Shown piece by piece: positions 1 through 9,306 of a stretch of 64,000 bases of DNA. Positions within the stretch are counted from its first letter, which is position 1. Each line of letters begins with the position of its first letter. The translations under genes were made by a program, and so were the position numbers. The notes under the pieces were generated by a model. The model worked only from the letters and a program-made list of their open reading frames with translations, had not been told where the DNA came from and searched no databases. Source of the stretch: Streptomyces gilvus (lineage in GTDB: Bacteria; Actinomycetota; Actinomycetes; Streptomycetales; Streptomycetaceae); NCBI RefSeq assembly GCF_022513565.1, contig NZ_JAKWBE010000007.1:124001-188000 (forward strand). The letters are read 5' to 3'.

Positions 1-1905
1 GGAGCCGATGACCGAGACCGGGTTGTAGTCGCTCGTCGCCGCCTTGGCGACCGTGGCCTGTTCGTCGAACTGCAGTCCGGCCTGGTCCGGCGTCAGCGGG
101 ACGGTGGAGCCGCCGACCGACAGCTTCAGCGGCTTGTTCACCCGGCTGCCGAAGGCCGCGTCCAGCTTCTTGACCGCGTCGTCGCGGGTGCCGCCGCCGA
201 TGTCGACGCCGAGCACGGTGGTGCCCTTGGGGACGTCGGAGTGGTTCATCAGCAGCCCGGCGCCGTAGACCCCGACGCCGGCGACGACCACGAGACCGGC
301 GAGCAGCACCAGCTTGCTGCGGCCCTTCTTTTTCTTCTTGGGCGCGGCGGCCGCCGGCACGTTCTGCGCGACCGGTTCGGGCAGCTTGGGCGGCGTGTGG
401 GGCAGCGGGCCGTCGGCGGGGGCGCCGGGGCCGAACGGCGACTTGGCGCCGGGCGGCACGACCGGGATGCCGCTGGTGACGGTGTGCCCGGAGACGTTGT
501 CGGGCGTCGGGTAGCCCGGCGTGCCGGGCTCGGGGGCCGGCTTCTGCGGGGTGAGGATCGCCGTGTCGTCACTGAGACCGCCGCCGGGGCCGAGACCGGT
601 GGGAGCGCCGCCGCGTGCGGTGCGGGGGGCGCCGGGGCCGCCGGGCACCGTGCCCGGGCCGCCGGGGTTGAGCGGCGGAACCAGCGGGCCGTCGCCGGTG
701 ACGGGGCCGCCGGTCGGGCCGGCGGGGCCCTGCGAGCCGCCTTGTCCGCCACGGCCGTTCGGCCCGTTGAAGCCGCTCGCGCCGCCGGGGCCGCCGGGAC
801 CGGCGAAGTTGTCGCCGCCGGGGCCGCCGAAGCCGTTGTCATGGGCGGGGCCCGCGAAACCGTTCTGCGTGCCGGGGCCACCGTAGCCGTTCTGGCCGTT
901 CAGGCTGTCCTGGCCGCCGTAGCCGTTCTGGCCGTTGAGCCCGTCCTGGCCGGGGAAACCACCCTGGCCGTTCTGGCCGCCGAAGCCGTTCTGGCCGTTC
1001 TGTCCGCCCGGGCCACCGAAACCGCCTTGGCCGTTCTGGCCGTCCTGGCCGCTCGGGTCGGTGGGGAAGCCGTTCTGATCGGGGAAGCCGTTCTGGTCGG
1101 GGTGGCCGTTCTGTCGGGCGGGGTCGTTGTCCGAGAAGTACGGCAGCTCGTCGCGGCGCGGCTCGCCACCGCCGCGCGTGCCGCCGTTGCCCAGCGGGCC
1201 CGCCGCCAGGGCCTCGGTGACGTCGAAGGAGCCGGTGCCGCCGCCGTGGCCGGGAGCCACCGGACCGCCGGTCGCGCCGGGGAGCCCCGCGCCGTTCGTC
1301 CCGCCGGGCCGGCCGTTCGCGCCGCCCGCCCGGGAGCCGCCGGGCACGCTCATCGAGCCGACCACGCCACCGGGGCGTGCCCCACCGGACGCACCCGCGC
1401 CCGGACGCGCACCGCCCGGGGCGGCGCCCGGTGCGCCCGCTCCCGGCGTTCCCGCGGCCGAACCGCCCGGCAGACCGGCGCCGTTGGTGGCTCCGCTCCC
1501 CGGACCGCCCTTGGCCGGGCCGGACTTGCGGGGCGCGAACCAGTCGCTCGTCTTGTCCTCCGCCGACTGCGCGGGCTCGCCGGGAGCCTCCACGGTGGCC
1601 GTGGCCGCGCCCGGTGCCGCGGTGGGGAGTTCGGTCTCGCCGGTCTCCTCGGAGGTGCCGGCGTCCGCGACGGGCGTACGCACCACGACCGGCGGAATCG
1701 GCCGGGATCCGGGGATGTTGATCCGGATCCGGGTCGTCAGCGTGGTCTCGGTCTTGCGTTCCTCCGGCCGCTCGGCCGAACGGCCCGTGTCCGAACCGGC
1801 GTCGGATGCCGCGGGTGTGCCGTACGGCGGCGTGCCGGACGGGTATGCGGCTCCGCCGCCGCGCCCGTTGGGCCCGGAGGACGGAGTGTCAGTTTCACGA
1901 CTCAA
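1..1905 (-). CDS. Cell-wall-associated protein with collagen-like region and PG-binding-like C-terminus (partial)
   Basis: Only the first 635 residues are present; the 3' end lies off the window. I chose the TTG at 1905 because GGGAG sits eight bases before it. Residues 1-260 are acidic and then Gly/Pro/Ala-rich. About 260-385 is collagen-like, with repeated NGQNGFGG/NGQ blocks. A KKKK patch and one membrane helix (KLVLLAGLVVVAG) lie near 520-547. The visible C-terminal part (TTVLGVDIGG, DAVKKLDAAFG, LTPDQAGLQFD) resembles the putative peptidoglycan-binding domain (PG_binding_4) found in VanW- and YkuD-type proteins. A long cytoplasmic disordered N-terminus, one helix and an outer wall-binding domain are the inferred topology. 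The catalytic domain, if any, lies outside the window. Confidence 0.75.
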   Translation of the reverse strand, partial: MSRETDTPSSGPNGRGGGAAYPSGTPPYGTPAASDAGSDTGRSAERPEERKTETTLTTRIRINIPGSRPIPPVVVRTPVADAGTSEETGETELPTAAPGAATATVEAPGEPAQSAEDKTSDWFAPRKSGPAKGGPGSGATNGAGLPGGSAAGTPGAGAPGAAPGGARPGAGASGGARPGGVVGSMSVPGGSRAGGANGRPGGTNGAGLPGATGGPVAPGHGGGTGSFDVTEALAAGPLGNGGTRGGGEPRRDELPYFSDNDPARQNGHPDQNGFPDQNGFPTDPSGQDGQNGQGGFGGPGGQNGQNGFGGQNGQGGFPGQDGLNGQNGYGGQDSLNGQNGYGGPGTQNGFAGPAHDNGFGGPGGDNFAGPGGPGGASGFNGPNGRGGQGGSQGPAGPTGGPVTGDGPLVPPLNPGGPGTVPGGPGAPRTARGGAPTGLGPGGGLSDDTAILTPQKPAPEPGTPGYPTPDNVSGHTVTSGIPVVPPGAKSPFGPGAPADGPLPHTPPKLPEPVAQNVPAAAAPKKKKKGRSKLVLLAGLVVVAGVGVYGAGLLMNHSDVPKGTTVLGVDIGGGTRDDAVKKLDAAFGSRVNKPLKLSVGGSTVPLTPDQAGLQFDEQATVAKAATSDYNPVSVIGS

Positions 1906-2046
1906 GGCAGGTTCTCCCGGTTGGCTCCGCCGCCCGACATGACCTCACGGGCAGCTCGGCGGCGCGCACCACCATACTGGCCACTTCTGGCGCGTATCCC
2001 ACGACCGCCGGGGAAACCCACACCGGACTCCCACGCCTGGTTAACG

Positions 2047-2081
2047 GCCAAGTGGTACGTCACTTGCCAAGTCGGACGTCA
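2047..2081 (-). repeat. Two-copy direct repeat spanning a stop codon
   Basis: Two 16-bp copies differing at two positions (plus-strand GCCAAGTGGTACGTCA at 2047-2062 and GCCAAGTCGGACGTCA at 2066-2081) form a 19-bp period. One copy codes the last residues of the DUF6113 protein and the other begins with its TGA stop. Confidence 0.75.
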
Positions 2082-2470
2082 CGCCCCGTTGGTTGCCGCC
2101 CCTGGCCAAGGGTGGCGCAGATCACAGCGACGGCCATCCCGCCGAGGAGGAAGAGGTACGAGCCCCCTCCGGCCCCGAACAGGAAGTCGCCCTCGGGTCT
2201 GCTGGCGGTGAGCAGGATGACGGCGATCATCCAGCCGGCGGCCGGTGCGATCGCTCCGCCTCGGCTGCTGGTGGCCCGTCCGCCGCCGAGCAGCAGTCCG
2301 GCCTCGCCGGCCAGCGCGAGCAGGAGCCCGCCGGGGAACCAGCCCGCCTGCACCAGCGCACCGGCGGCCCCGACGACCGCGCCCAGCACGAACAGTCCGA
2401 GGAACAGCAACGTCCGCCCCGCGGAGGGCCGCTGCAGCGGCTGCGCGAGCATCGAGCCCCGCTCACTCAT
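2060..2470 (-). CDS. DUF6113-like integral membrane protein
   Basis: A 136-residue protein with four predicted hydrophobic helices (about 20-42, 48-66, 75-90 and 104-123) separated by Gly-rich turns. It matches what I remember of the DUF6113 family, which sits directly downstream of mshB in Streptomyces. Its ATG overlaps the mshB stop by four bases (ATGA), so it is likely translationally coupled. No catalytic residues are evident. A role linked to mycothiol is suggested only by position. Its 3' end lies inside a direct repeat. Confidence 0.75.
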   Translation of the reverse strand: MSERGSMLAQPLQRPSAGRTLLFLGLFVLGAVVGAAGALVQAGWFPGGLLLALAGEAGLLLGGGRATSSRGGAIAPAAGWMIAVILLTASRPEGDFLFGAGGGSYLFLLGGMAVAVICATLGQGRQPTGRDVRLGK

Positions 2471-3363
2471 GACGCCTCCCCGGCACCGATGCCGCCGTCT
2501 CCGTCGCCGACACCGACACCGAGCCCGGCGAAGAGATCGGTCTCCCGCACTCCTCCTGCCCGCTCACCTCTCACCAACTCGTAGTACTCGGTGGTGAACA
2601 GGGGTTGTGCGAGTTCGTTCGAGAGCGCGAAGTACGGCGGCGCGACCTCGATCTGGGTCGCGTGCGCCCGCATCGCGGCGGCCTTCGCGTCCGCGTACGC
2701 GGTGCCGTCGATCTCGGCGGTGATCCGGTCGTCCTCCACCACGCCCGGGACGTCGTCGACGGCGGCGGCCTTGGAGAAGGGGGGTGCGGGCAGATCCCCT
2801 GCGAGCCGGGCGAAGGCCTCCTCGGCGACCGGCCGGGGCACCCGGTTCCAGTACACCTTGGGGATCTCCCAGCCCCGCTCCGCCGCCAGCTCGGCCGCGC
2901 GCATGGCGACGCGGTGGGCCTGGATGTGGTCGGGGTGGCCGTAGCCGCCGTTGTCGTCATAGGTGACGAGGACCTGGGGTCGTACCTCCAGGATCACCTC
3001 GACCAGGTGGGCTGCGGCCTCGTCGAGGTCGGCCTGCCAGAAGCAGGCGGGGTCCTCGTTGTCGGACAGGCCCATCATCCCGGAGTCGCCGTAGCGGCCG
3101 GGGCCGCCGAGCAGACGGAAGTCCTCGACGCCGAGCTCCCGCATGGCCGCGGTGAGCTCGGCCAGCCGGTGCTCGCCCAGGGCCGCTCCGGTGAGGTGCC
3201 GCAGGCCGGGCGGGATGACCTCGCCGTGCTCACCGAGCGTGCAGGTGACCAGCGTCACCCGGGCACCCTCGGCCGCGTACCGCGCCATGGTCGCGCCGTT
3301 GTTGATCGACTCGTCGTCCGGGTGCGCGTGCACCAGCAGCAGACGCCGGGGTGGTTCCGTCAT
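2467..3363 (-). CDS. mshB: 1D-myo-inositol 2-acetamido-2-deoxy-glucopyranoside deacetylase (MshB)
   Basis: This zinc deacetylase catalyses the second step of mycothiol synthesis, making GlcN-Ins from GlcNAc-Ins in the cytoplasm. The LmbE/PIG-L fold is clear. The zinc/catalytic motif AHPDDE is at residues 13-18, GYGHPDH near residue 140 supplies the third metal ligand, and GEHGE and [10 protein letters not shown] match the family. The length of 298 residues is normal for MshB. The ATG at 3363 gives the canonical N-terminus ([13 protein letters not shown]). The next gene overlaps it by four bases. Confidence 0.93.
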   Translation of the reverse strand: MTEPPRRLLLVHAHPDDESINNGATMARYAAEGARVTLVTCTLGEHGEVIPPGLRHLTGAALGEHRLAELTAAMRELGVEDFRLLGGPGRYGDSGMMGLSDNEDPACFWQADLDEAAAHLVEVILEVRPQVLVTYDDNGGYGHPDHIQAHRVAMRAAELAAERGWEIPKVYWNRVPRPVAEEAFARLAGDLPAPPFSKAAAVDDVPGVVEDDRITAEIDGTAYADAKAAAMRAHATQIEVAPPYFALSNELAQPLFTTEYYELVRGERAGGVRETDLFAGLGVGVGDGDGGIGAGEAS

Positions 3364-3408
3364 GGGTCCACCCTACGAGGCACCACTGACAGGCCGGCGC
3401 AGCCCGGG

Positions 3409-3603
3409 TCAGAACTTGATGCTGCCGATCATGCTCGCGATGTTCGTCGTCAGATCGTTGATCGTCGGTGCGACGGTCGAGGAGGCGAGATAGAACCCCA
3501 GAAGGATGCAGACGACGGCGTGCCCGCCCTTCAGCCCGGACTTCTTGACCAACAAGAAGACGACGATCGCCAGCAGCACCACCGCCGAAATCGAGAGTGC
3601 CAC
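3409..3603 (-). CDS. Small hydrophobic membrane protein, unknown function
   Basis: A 64-residue protein starting at GTG 3603 behind a strong GGAGGTGAG site. It has one helix at about 3-19 (ISAVVLLAIVVFLLV), a KKSGLKGG loop and a second helix at about 28-42 (AVVCILLGFYLASS), then a polar tail. I do not recognise a characterised family. The good ribosome site and two-helix pattern argue for a real gene. It is transcribed towards mshB, 45 bp away, and is divergent from the S9 peptidase. Confidence 0.65.
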   Translation of the reverse strand: MALSISAVVLLAIVVFLLVKKSGLKGGHAVVCILLGFYLASSTVAPTINDLTTNIASMIGSIKF

Positions 3604-3788
3604 GGCGGCTCACCTCCAAAGATCCCAAGAGCGCGGGGTCGGACCAGGGGGCAAAGAATCCCGGCAGATAAATCCACAAGGAGCAGCAGGTTCATACCCA
3701 CTGTGCGGTAGTGATCATAACTATCCGGACCTGCGCATCGATCGGCGCACGGCCGCACAAGGGGGCGCATGGCCAATATGGTCGGGGC

Positions 3789-5921
3789 ATGACGACGACG
3801 TCCGACTCCTTCCCCCGCCGGCACGCCCGCACCCAGCGTTTCACGCTCGGCGCGCCGCGCTCCTTCACCGTGGCGCCCGACGGCGCCCGTGTCGTGTTCC
3901 TGCGTTCCGGTTCCGGTACGGACAGGGCGAATTCGCTCTGGGTCCTCGACGTGGACAGCGGCACGGAGCGGGTGGCGGCCGACCCGCGCACCCTGCTCGA
4001 CGGCGCCGACGAGGACCTCTCGCCCCAGGAGCGGGCACGCCGCGAACGCAGCCGTGAGGGTGGCGCCGGCATCGTCGGCTATGCCACCGACAGGGATGTG
4101 GAGTTGGCGTCTTTCGCGTTGTCAGGACGGCTTTTCACCGCCGAGCTGCGGGCCGGCACGGCACGTGAACTCCCCGTTCCGGGGCCGGTGATCGACCCGC
4201 GCCCCTCCCCCGACGGCCGGCACGTGGCGTACGTCGCGCGGGGCGCCCTGCGCGTGGTGGGCGCCGAGGGCGAGGGCGAACGGGCTCTCGCGGAGCCGGA
4301 GTCGGAGAACGTCACCTACGGCCTGGCCGAGTTCATCGCGGCCGAGGAGATGCAGCGTTCGCGGGGGTTCTGGTGGTCGCCGGAGTCGGACCGGTTGCTG
4401 GTCGCGCGCGTGGACGACACGCCGGTACGGCGCTGGTGGATCTCCGACCCCGCCCATCCGGAACGTGATCCACAACACGTCCCGTATCCGGCGGCGGGCA
4501 CGGACAACGCGGACGTACGGCTGTTCGTGATCGGTCTGGACGGGTCGCGCACGGAGGTCGTCTGGGACTGGGCGCGCTATCCGTATCTGGCGCATGTGCA
4601 CTGGTCAGCGGCGGGTGCCCCACTGCTGCTCGTCCAGGCTCGGGACCAGCGCAGCCAGCTGTATCTGGCGGTGGAGCCCGACACCGGGGCGACCCGGCTG
4701 GTGCACGCGGACGAAGATCCAGTTTGGCTGGATCTTTTCCCCGGGGTGCCCTGCTGGAGCCCCTCGGGACGGTTGGTGCGGATCGCGGACGAGGGCGGCG
4801 CGCGGGTGCTGGCGGTGGGCGACCGGCCGCTCACCGGGCCGCAGTTGCACGTCAGGGCCGTGCTGGACGTGGCGGACGAGGACGCGCTGGTCTCGGCCTC
4901 GGCGGGCGAGGAGGCCGAGCAGCCGGAGACCGGTGAGGTGCATGTCTATCGCGTCAGCGAACGCGGCCTGGAGCGCGTCTCGCACGAGCCCGGCGTGCAC
5001 TCGGCGGTGCGCGCCGGGGGCGTGACCGTACTGGTGTCCGCCACGCCGGACCGGCCGGGCGCCCGCGTGCAGGTGCTTCGGGACGGCAAGCAGACGGCGA
5101 CCATCGCCTCGTACGCAGAACATCCCGGTATGTCCCCGCGCGTGACGCTCACACAAGGGGGCGCACGGCGGATCCCGTGCGCCGTGCTTATGCCACGGGA
5201 CTACCACGGGGACACTCCCCTCCCGGTGCTCATGGACCCCTACGGCGGTCCCCATGGCCAGCGGGTGGTCGCCGCGCACAACCCGCATCTCACCTCGCAG
5301 TGGTTCGCCGACCAGGGCTTCGCGGTGGTCGTCGCGGACGGCCGGGGCACCCCGGGCCGCTCCCCCGCCTGGGAGAAGGCGGTACGGGACGAACTGGCGG
5401 CGGTGGTGCTGCAGGACCAGGTGGACGCGCTCCAGGCACTCGCCGGCGACTTCCCGCTCGACCTCTCCCGGGTCGCGATCCGCGGCTGGTCCTTCGGCGG
5501 CTATCTCGCGGCGCTCGCGGTGCTGCGCCGCCCGGACGTGTTCCACGCGGCGGTGGTGGGCGCCCCCGTCACCGATCTGCGGCTGTACGACACCCACTAC
5601 CAGGAGCGCTACATCGGCCACCCCGAGGAGCAGCCGGAGGTCTACCGGCGCAACTCACTGATCGACGACGCGGGGCTGGTCGACGCGGCCGAACCGCACC
5701 GCCCGATGATGATCATCCACGGTTTCGCCGACGACAACGTGGTGGTCGCCCACTCGCTGCGGCTGTCCTCGGCGCTGCTGGCCGCCGGCCGCCCGCACGA
5801 GGTGCTGCCGCTGTCCGGGGTCACGCACATGACTCCGCAGGAGGAGGTCGCCGAGAACCTGCTGCGGCTGCAGCTGGACTTCCTGCGGCGTTCGCTCGCA
5901 CAACCGCGCAAACAGGCATGA
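3789..5921 (+). CDS. S9 family (dipeptidyl-peptidase IV-like) serine peptidase
   Basis: A 710-residue protein with a DPP-IV-type N-terminal beta-propeller (about 50-430) and a C-terminal alpha/beta-hydrolase peptidase domain. The catalytic Ser568 lies in GWSFGGYLA, the Asp in FADDNVV (about 649) and the His in SGVTHMT (about 680). It should release dipeptides or trim short peptides. There is no signal peptide, so it is probably cytoplasmic, consistent with processing peptides imported by the neighbouring Opp systems (inference). I used the ATG at 3789; an in-frame upstream start at 3711 would add a poor 26-residue leader. Confidence 0.88.
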   Translation: MTTTSDSFPRRHARTQRFTLGAPRSFTVAPDGARVVFLRSGSGTDRANSLWVLDVDSGTERVAADPRTLLDGADEDLSPQERARRERSREGGAGIVGYATDRDVELASFALSGRLFTAELRAGTARELPVPGPVIDPRPSPDGRHVAYVARGALRVVGAEGEGERALAEPESENVTYGLAEFIAAEEMQRSRGFWWSPESDRLLVARVDDTPVRRWWISDPAHPERDPQHVPYPAAGTDNADVRLFVIGLDGSRTEVVWDWARYPYLAHVHWSAAGAPLLLVQARDQRSQLYLAVEPDTGATRLVHADEDPVWLDLFPGVPCWSPSGRLVRIADEGGARVLAVGDRPLTGPQLHVRAVLDVADEDALVSASAGEEAEQPETGEVHVYRVSERGLERVSHEPGVHSAVRAGGVTVLVSATPDRPGARVQVLRDGKQTATIASYAEHPGMSPRVTLTQGGARRIPCAVLMPRDYHGDTPLPVLMDPYGGPHGQRVVAAHNPHLTSQWFADQGFAVVVADGRGTPGRSPAWEKAVRDELAAVVLQDQVDALQALAGDFPLDLSRVAIRGWSFGGYLAALAVLRRPDVFHAAVVGAPVTDLRLYDTHYQERYIGHPEEQPEVYRRNSLIDDAGLVDAAEPHRPMMIIHGFADDNVVVAHSLRLSSALLAAGRPHEVLPLSGVTHMTPQEEVAENLLRLQLDFLRRSLAQPRKQA

Positions 5922-6010
5922 ACCGCGTTAACACGCAGGCAACTTGACGGAAGCGGTCCCGATATACGGACACGCGAGGCTGAACAGCGTACGGCCGTGC
6001 GGGTGCCGTA

Positions 6011-6046
6011 AACGGACCGGGGTGCGCCATGTCACCCCGGTCCGTT
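6011..6046. terminator. Bidirectional intrinsic-type hairpin between S9 peptidase and oppF
   Basis: A perfect 14-bp inverted repeat (AACGGACCGGGGTG at 6011-6024 and its complement at 6033-6046) with an 8-base loop lies between two convergent genes. It overlaps the last codons and stop of oppF. There is no T-tract, as is usual in Streptomyces. Confidence 0.8.
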
Positions 6047-7081
6047 GCCTTCTCCCTCCGGGGGGACGACCGTCTTCTCCTCCGCGAAGTGGCACGCCGA
6101 GTCGTGGGCGGCCGGGCCGCTCGTCATGCGGAACTCGGCCGGTACCGCCAGCAGCGGCACCTCCAGGGCGCAGCGCTCGCGGGCCTTCCAGCAGCGGGTG
6201 CGGAAGCGGCAGCCGGAGGGGATGTTCGTGGGGGACGGGACATCGCCGGCGAGGATGATCCGCTCCCGGTGCTCACGGGCCTCCGGGTCGGGCACGGGGA
6301 CGGCGGACAGCAGGGCCTGGGTGTAGGGGTGCGTGGGGTGGTCGTAGATCTCCCGGTCCCGGCCGATCTCCACGATCCGCCCGAGGTACATCACCCCGAC
6401 CCGGTCCGAGATGTGCCGCACGATGGACAGGTCGTGCGCGATGAAGACGTAGCTCAGCTCGAAGTCGCTCTGCAGGCTCGCCATCAGGTTGATGACCTGC
6501 GCCTGCACGGACACGTCCAGCGCGGAGACCGGCTCGTCGGCGACGATGACCTCCGGGCGCAGCGCCAGGCCCCGGGCGATGCCGATGCGTTGGCGCTGGC
6601 CGCCGGAGAACTGGTGCGGATAGCGGTTGATGTACTCCGGGTTGAGCCCGACGACGTCGAGCAGCTCCTGCACCTTCTTGCGCCGGTCGCCCTTGGGCGC
6701 CACCTCGGGGTGGATCTCGTAGGGCTCCCCGATGATGTCGCCCACCGTCATACGGGGGTTGAGGGAGGTGTACGGGTCCTGGAAGACCATCTGGATGTTG
6801 CGGCGGACGGACTTGAGGGCCTTGGCGGACAGCTTGCCGATGTCCTCGCCCTTGTACTTGATCAACCCTTGCGTCGGCCGCTCAAGATTGACGAGCATCT
6901 TGGCGACCGTCGACTTGCCGCAGCCCGATTCCCCGACGATGCCGAGGGTCTCTCCCCTGTTGAGGGCGAAGTCCACACCGTCCACGGCCTTGACGGCACC
7001 GACCTGCTTCTTGAACAGAACGCCCTGGGTCAGGGGATAGTGCTTGACCAGTCCACTCACTTCCAGGATCGGCTCAACCAT
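6032..7081 (-). CDS. Oligopeptide ABC transporter ATPase, OppF type (importer 1)
   Basis: A 349-residue cytoplasmic ATPase powering peptide import with the OppD partner encoded just upstream. Walker A is GESGCGKST, the signature SGGQRQR and Walker B VIVADEPVSALD. The C-terminal oligo_HPY extension ([13 protein letters not shown], followed by a Cys-containing CRFRTRCW stretch) marks the Opp/Dpp subfamily. The ATG at 7081 has GGAGGG before it and overlaps the oppD stop; a start at 7129 would add a non-conserved leader. It closely resembles the OppF at 18279-19424, so the two operons are paralogous. Confidence 0.92.
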   Translation of the reverse strand: MVEPILEVSGLVKHYPLTQGVLFKKQVGAVKAVDGVDFALNRGETLGIVGESGCGKSTVAKMLVNLERPTQGLIKYKGEDIGKLSAKALKSVRRNIQMVFQDPYTSLNPRMTVGDIIGEPYEIHPEVAPKGDRRKKVQELLDVVGLNPEYINRYPHQFSGGQRQRIGIARGLALRPEVIVADEPVSALDVSVQAQVINLMASLQSDFELSYVFIAHDLSIVRHISDRVGVMYLGRIVEIGRDREIYDHPTHPYTQALLSAVPVPDPEAREHRERIILAGDVPSPTNIPSGCRFRTRCWKARERCALEVPLLAVPAEFRMTSGPAAHDSACHFAEEKTVVPPEGEGNGPG

Positions 7082-8048
7082 TGAGGCACTCCCTCCAGAA
7101 GTGACAGGCGCTGCCCCGCACTTGATCAACCTCGTACAGGGGAGGCTCGTCGGTGCGGCAGACGTCCTGGGCCATCGGGCAGCGGGGGTTGAAGGCGCAC
7201 CCCGGAGGGATGTGCATCAGGTTGGGCGGCAACCCCTTGATCGCGTACAGCTCCTGGCCCTTCTGGTCCAGGCGCGGGATGGAGTCGAGGAGCCCGCGCG
7301 TGTAGGGGTGGGCGGGCGCCTTGTAGATGTCGTGCACCGGCGCCGACTCGACGATCCGGCCCGCGTACATCACGGCGATCTTGTCGGCGACGTCCGCGAC
7401 CACACCGAGATCATGGGTGATGAGGATCAGCCCCATGTTGTACTCGCGCTGCAACTCCGCGAGCAGGTCCATGACCTGGGCCTGGACGGTGACATCGAGG
7501 GCGGTGGTGGGTTCGTCGGCGATGATCAGGGCGGGCTCCAGGGCCAGGGCCATCGCGATCATGATGCGCTGGCGCATGCCGCCGGAGAACTGGTGCGGAT
7601 AGTCCTTGACGCGGGCCTTGGCGGCCGGGATGCGCACCCGGTCCATCAGCTCGATCGCCCTGGTCCGCGCGTCCTTGCGGGACATGCCGCGGTGCACGAC
7701 GAACATCTCACCGAGCTGGTCGCCCACGGACAGCACCGGGTTCAGGGAGGACAGGGCGTCCTGGAAGATCATCGCCATCTCGGCGCCGCGGATCCTGCGC
7801 CGCTCCTCCTCCTTGAGCTTGAGCAGGTCCCGCCCCTGGAACAGGACCTCCCCGCCGGTGATCCGCCCGGGCGGCATGTCGAGGATCCCCATCACGGCCT
7901 GCGCGGTGACGGACTTCCCCGACCCGGACTCCCCCAGCACGGCCAGCGTCTCCCCGGCGTCCACGCTGTAGTTCACCCCGTTGACGGCCTTGGCCACCCC
8001 GTCCCGCGTCCGGAACTCCACCTGCAGATCCCGCACGTCCAGCAACAT
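7074..8048 (-). CDS. Oligopeptide ABC transporter ATPase, OppD type (importer 1)
   Basis: A 324-residue ATPase with Walker A GESGSGKSV, signature SGGMRQR and Walker [12 protein letters not shown], plus an oligo_HPY tail (AHPYTRGLLDSIP) ending in the Cys-rich segment CAFNPRCP. It pairs with OppF on the cytoplasmic face of the OppBC channel. The ATG at 8048 follows GAGGTGG. It is separated from oppC by 277 bp, whereas the paralogous operon at 18-24 kb has only 14 bp at this junction. It is near-identical in its motif regions to the OppD at 19417-20469. Confidence 0.92.
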   Translation of the reverse strand: MLLDVRDLQVEFRTRDGVAKAVNGVNYSVDAGETLAVLGESGSGKSVTAQAVMGILDMPPGRITGGEVLFQGRDLLKLKEEERRRIRGAEMAMIFQDALSSLNPVLSVGDQLGEMFVVHRGMSRKDARTRAIELMDRVRIPAAKARVKDYPHQFSGGMRQRIMIAMALALEPALIIADEPTTALDVTVQAQVMDLLAELQREYNMGLILITHDLGVVADVADKIAVMYAGRIVESAPVHDIYKAPAHPYTRGLLDSIPRLDQKGQELYAIKGLPPNLMHIPPGCAFNPRCPMAQDVCRTDEPPLYEVDQVRGSACHFWRECLNG

Positions 8049-8325
8049 GACGCCACCTCACCTTCGGGTCTCGGGCGTCCCGCACGAGGGCGTCCCGCCG
8101 GATGAACGGAAGTCTGTGCACACCGGTCCGCCCGAGGCCCTGGACCGGCCGGAGGCGCGCAACAGCCGCCGGGGGGACGGGGCGGCCCGCTTCGCCGGCC
8201 ACGGCGGACGCCGACGCGTCTGCGCCCGGCCCGCCGTCACCGTGATCCGGCCGCCTTCCCCGAACGCCCCCGCGGGCGGGGAGGCCGGCCCCGCCCGCGA
8301 GCCGTACCCTCCGCGTCATGCGGCC
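8049..8325 (-). other. Extra 277-bp segment between oppC and oppD with a ghost copy of the oppC tail
   Basis: The segment has no convincing gene; its reading frames look like random high-GC sequence. At 8054-8079, just before the oppD ribosome site, there is a 26-bp sequence nearly identical to the real oppC 3' end at 8327-8352 (DPKLR-stop there, DPKVRW here). The spacer is thus bounded by two copies of the oppC tail, suggesting duplication or insertion. A GC-rich inverted stretch lies near 8268-8300. Confidence 0.6.
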
Positions 8326-9306
8326 TCACCTCAGCTTCGGGTCGAGGGCGTCGCGGACCGCGTCGCCCAGCATGATGAAGGCCAGGACGGTGACGGCCAG
8401 GGCGCCGGCGGGCCAGAGGAGCATGTGCGGGGCGTTGCGGATGTAGGGGGACGCGGCGGAGATGTCGATGCCCCAGCTGACGTTCGGGGGTTTGAGGCCG
8501 ACGCCGAGGAAGGACAGGGTCGCCTCCAGGGCGATGTACGTGCCGAGCGCGATGGTCGCCACGACGATCACCGGGGCGACCGCGTTGGGCGCGATGTGCC
8601 GCAGCAGAATGCGGGAGTTGGAGGCGCCCAGGGAGCGCGCGGCCTGGACGTAGTCGTTCTGCTTGGCGGTGATGACGGACCCGCGCGCGATGCGCGCGAT
8701 CTGCGGCCAGCCGAGCAGCACGATGAAGCCGACGACCGGCCAGACCGTGTTGCTGGTGACCACGGAGAGCAGGACGAGGCCGCCCAGGACGACCGGGATC
8801 GCGAAGAAGATGTCGGTGATGCGGGAGAGGAACGAGTCCGAGATCCCGCCGAAGAAACCCGCGAGCCCGCCGAGCACCGAGCCGAGGAGCGCGACACCGA
8901 GCGTGGCGCAGACGCCGACCGTGACGGACGTACGGGTGCCGTAGACCGTGCGCGTGTAGACGTCGCAGCCCTGGCCGTCGAAGCCGAAGGGATGGCCGGG
9001 CTGGGAGCCCTCCTGGGCCTTGGCGAGGTCGCACTTCAGCGGGCTCATCCAGGTGATCGCCGACGGCCACAGGGAGATGAAGACCAGGAAGAGGATCACG
9101 ATCGCCGAGATGATGAAGACCGGGTTGCGGCGCAGGTCGCGCCAGGCGTCGGACCACAGGGAGCGCGGCTTCTGCTGCGGACCGGTCCCCTCCGGACCGC
9201 CCGGTGTCCGCTCGAGGGTCTCGCCCTCCGCCGTGGCCAGGTCCATGGCGCCGCCCATTCCGGTGCCGGCGATGGCGCCCTCCGGTTCGTACGGCTGCTC
9301 AGGCAT
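8326..9306 (-). CDS. Oligopeptide ABC transporter permease, OppC type (importer 1)
   Basis: A 326-residue inner-membrane permease. A polar N-terminal extension of about 55 residues precedes the first helix (VFIISAIVILFLVFISLW). An outer loop with two cysteines (KCDLAKAQ and GQGCDVYTR) follows, then five more helices. The EAA loop that docks the ATPases is near AARSLGASNSRILLRHIAPN. The loop cysteines are kept in the paralogous OppC at 20484-21419, so they may form a disulfide (inference). The ATG overlaps the oppB stop by eight bases. Confidence 0.9.
   Translation of the reverse strand: MPEQPYEPEGAIAGTGMGGAMDLATAEGETLERTPGGPEGTGPQQKPRSLWSDAWRDLRRNPVFIISAIVILFLVFISLWPSAITWMSPLKCDLAKAQEGSQPGHPFGFDGQGCDVYTRTVYGTRTSVTVGVCATLGVALLGSVLGGLAGFFGGISDSFLSRITDIFFAIPVVLGGLVLLSVVTSNTVWPVVGFIVLLGWPQIARIARGSVITAKQNDYVQAARSLGASNSRILLRHIAPNAVAPVIVVATIALGTYIALEATLSFLGVGLKPPNVSWGIDISAASPYIRNAPHMLLWPAGALAVTVLAFIMLGDAVRDALDPKLR

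Noticed and set aside
7708..8319. Minus-strand frame starting just after the oppC stop
   Set aside because: It runs out of frame into oppD and has typical high-GC shadow composition.
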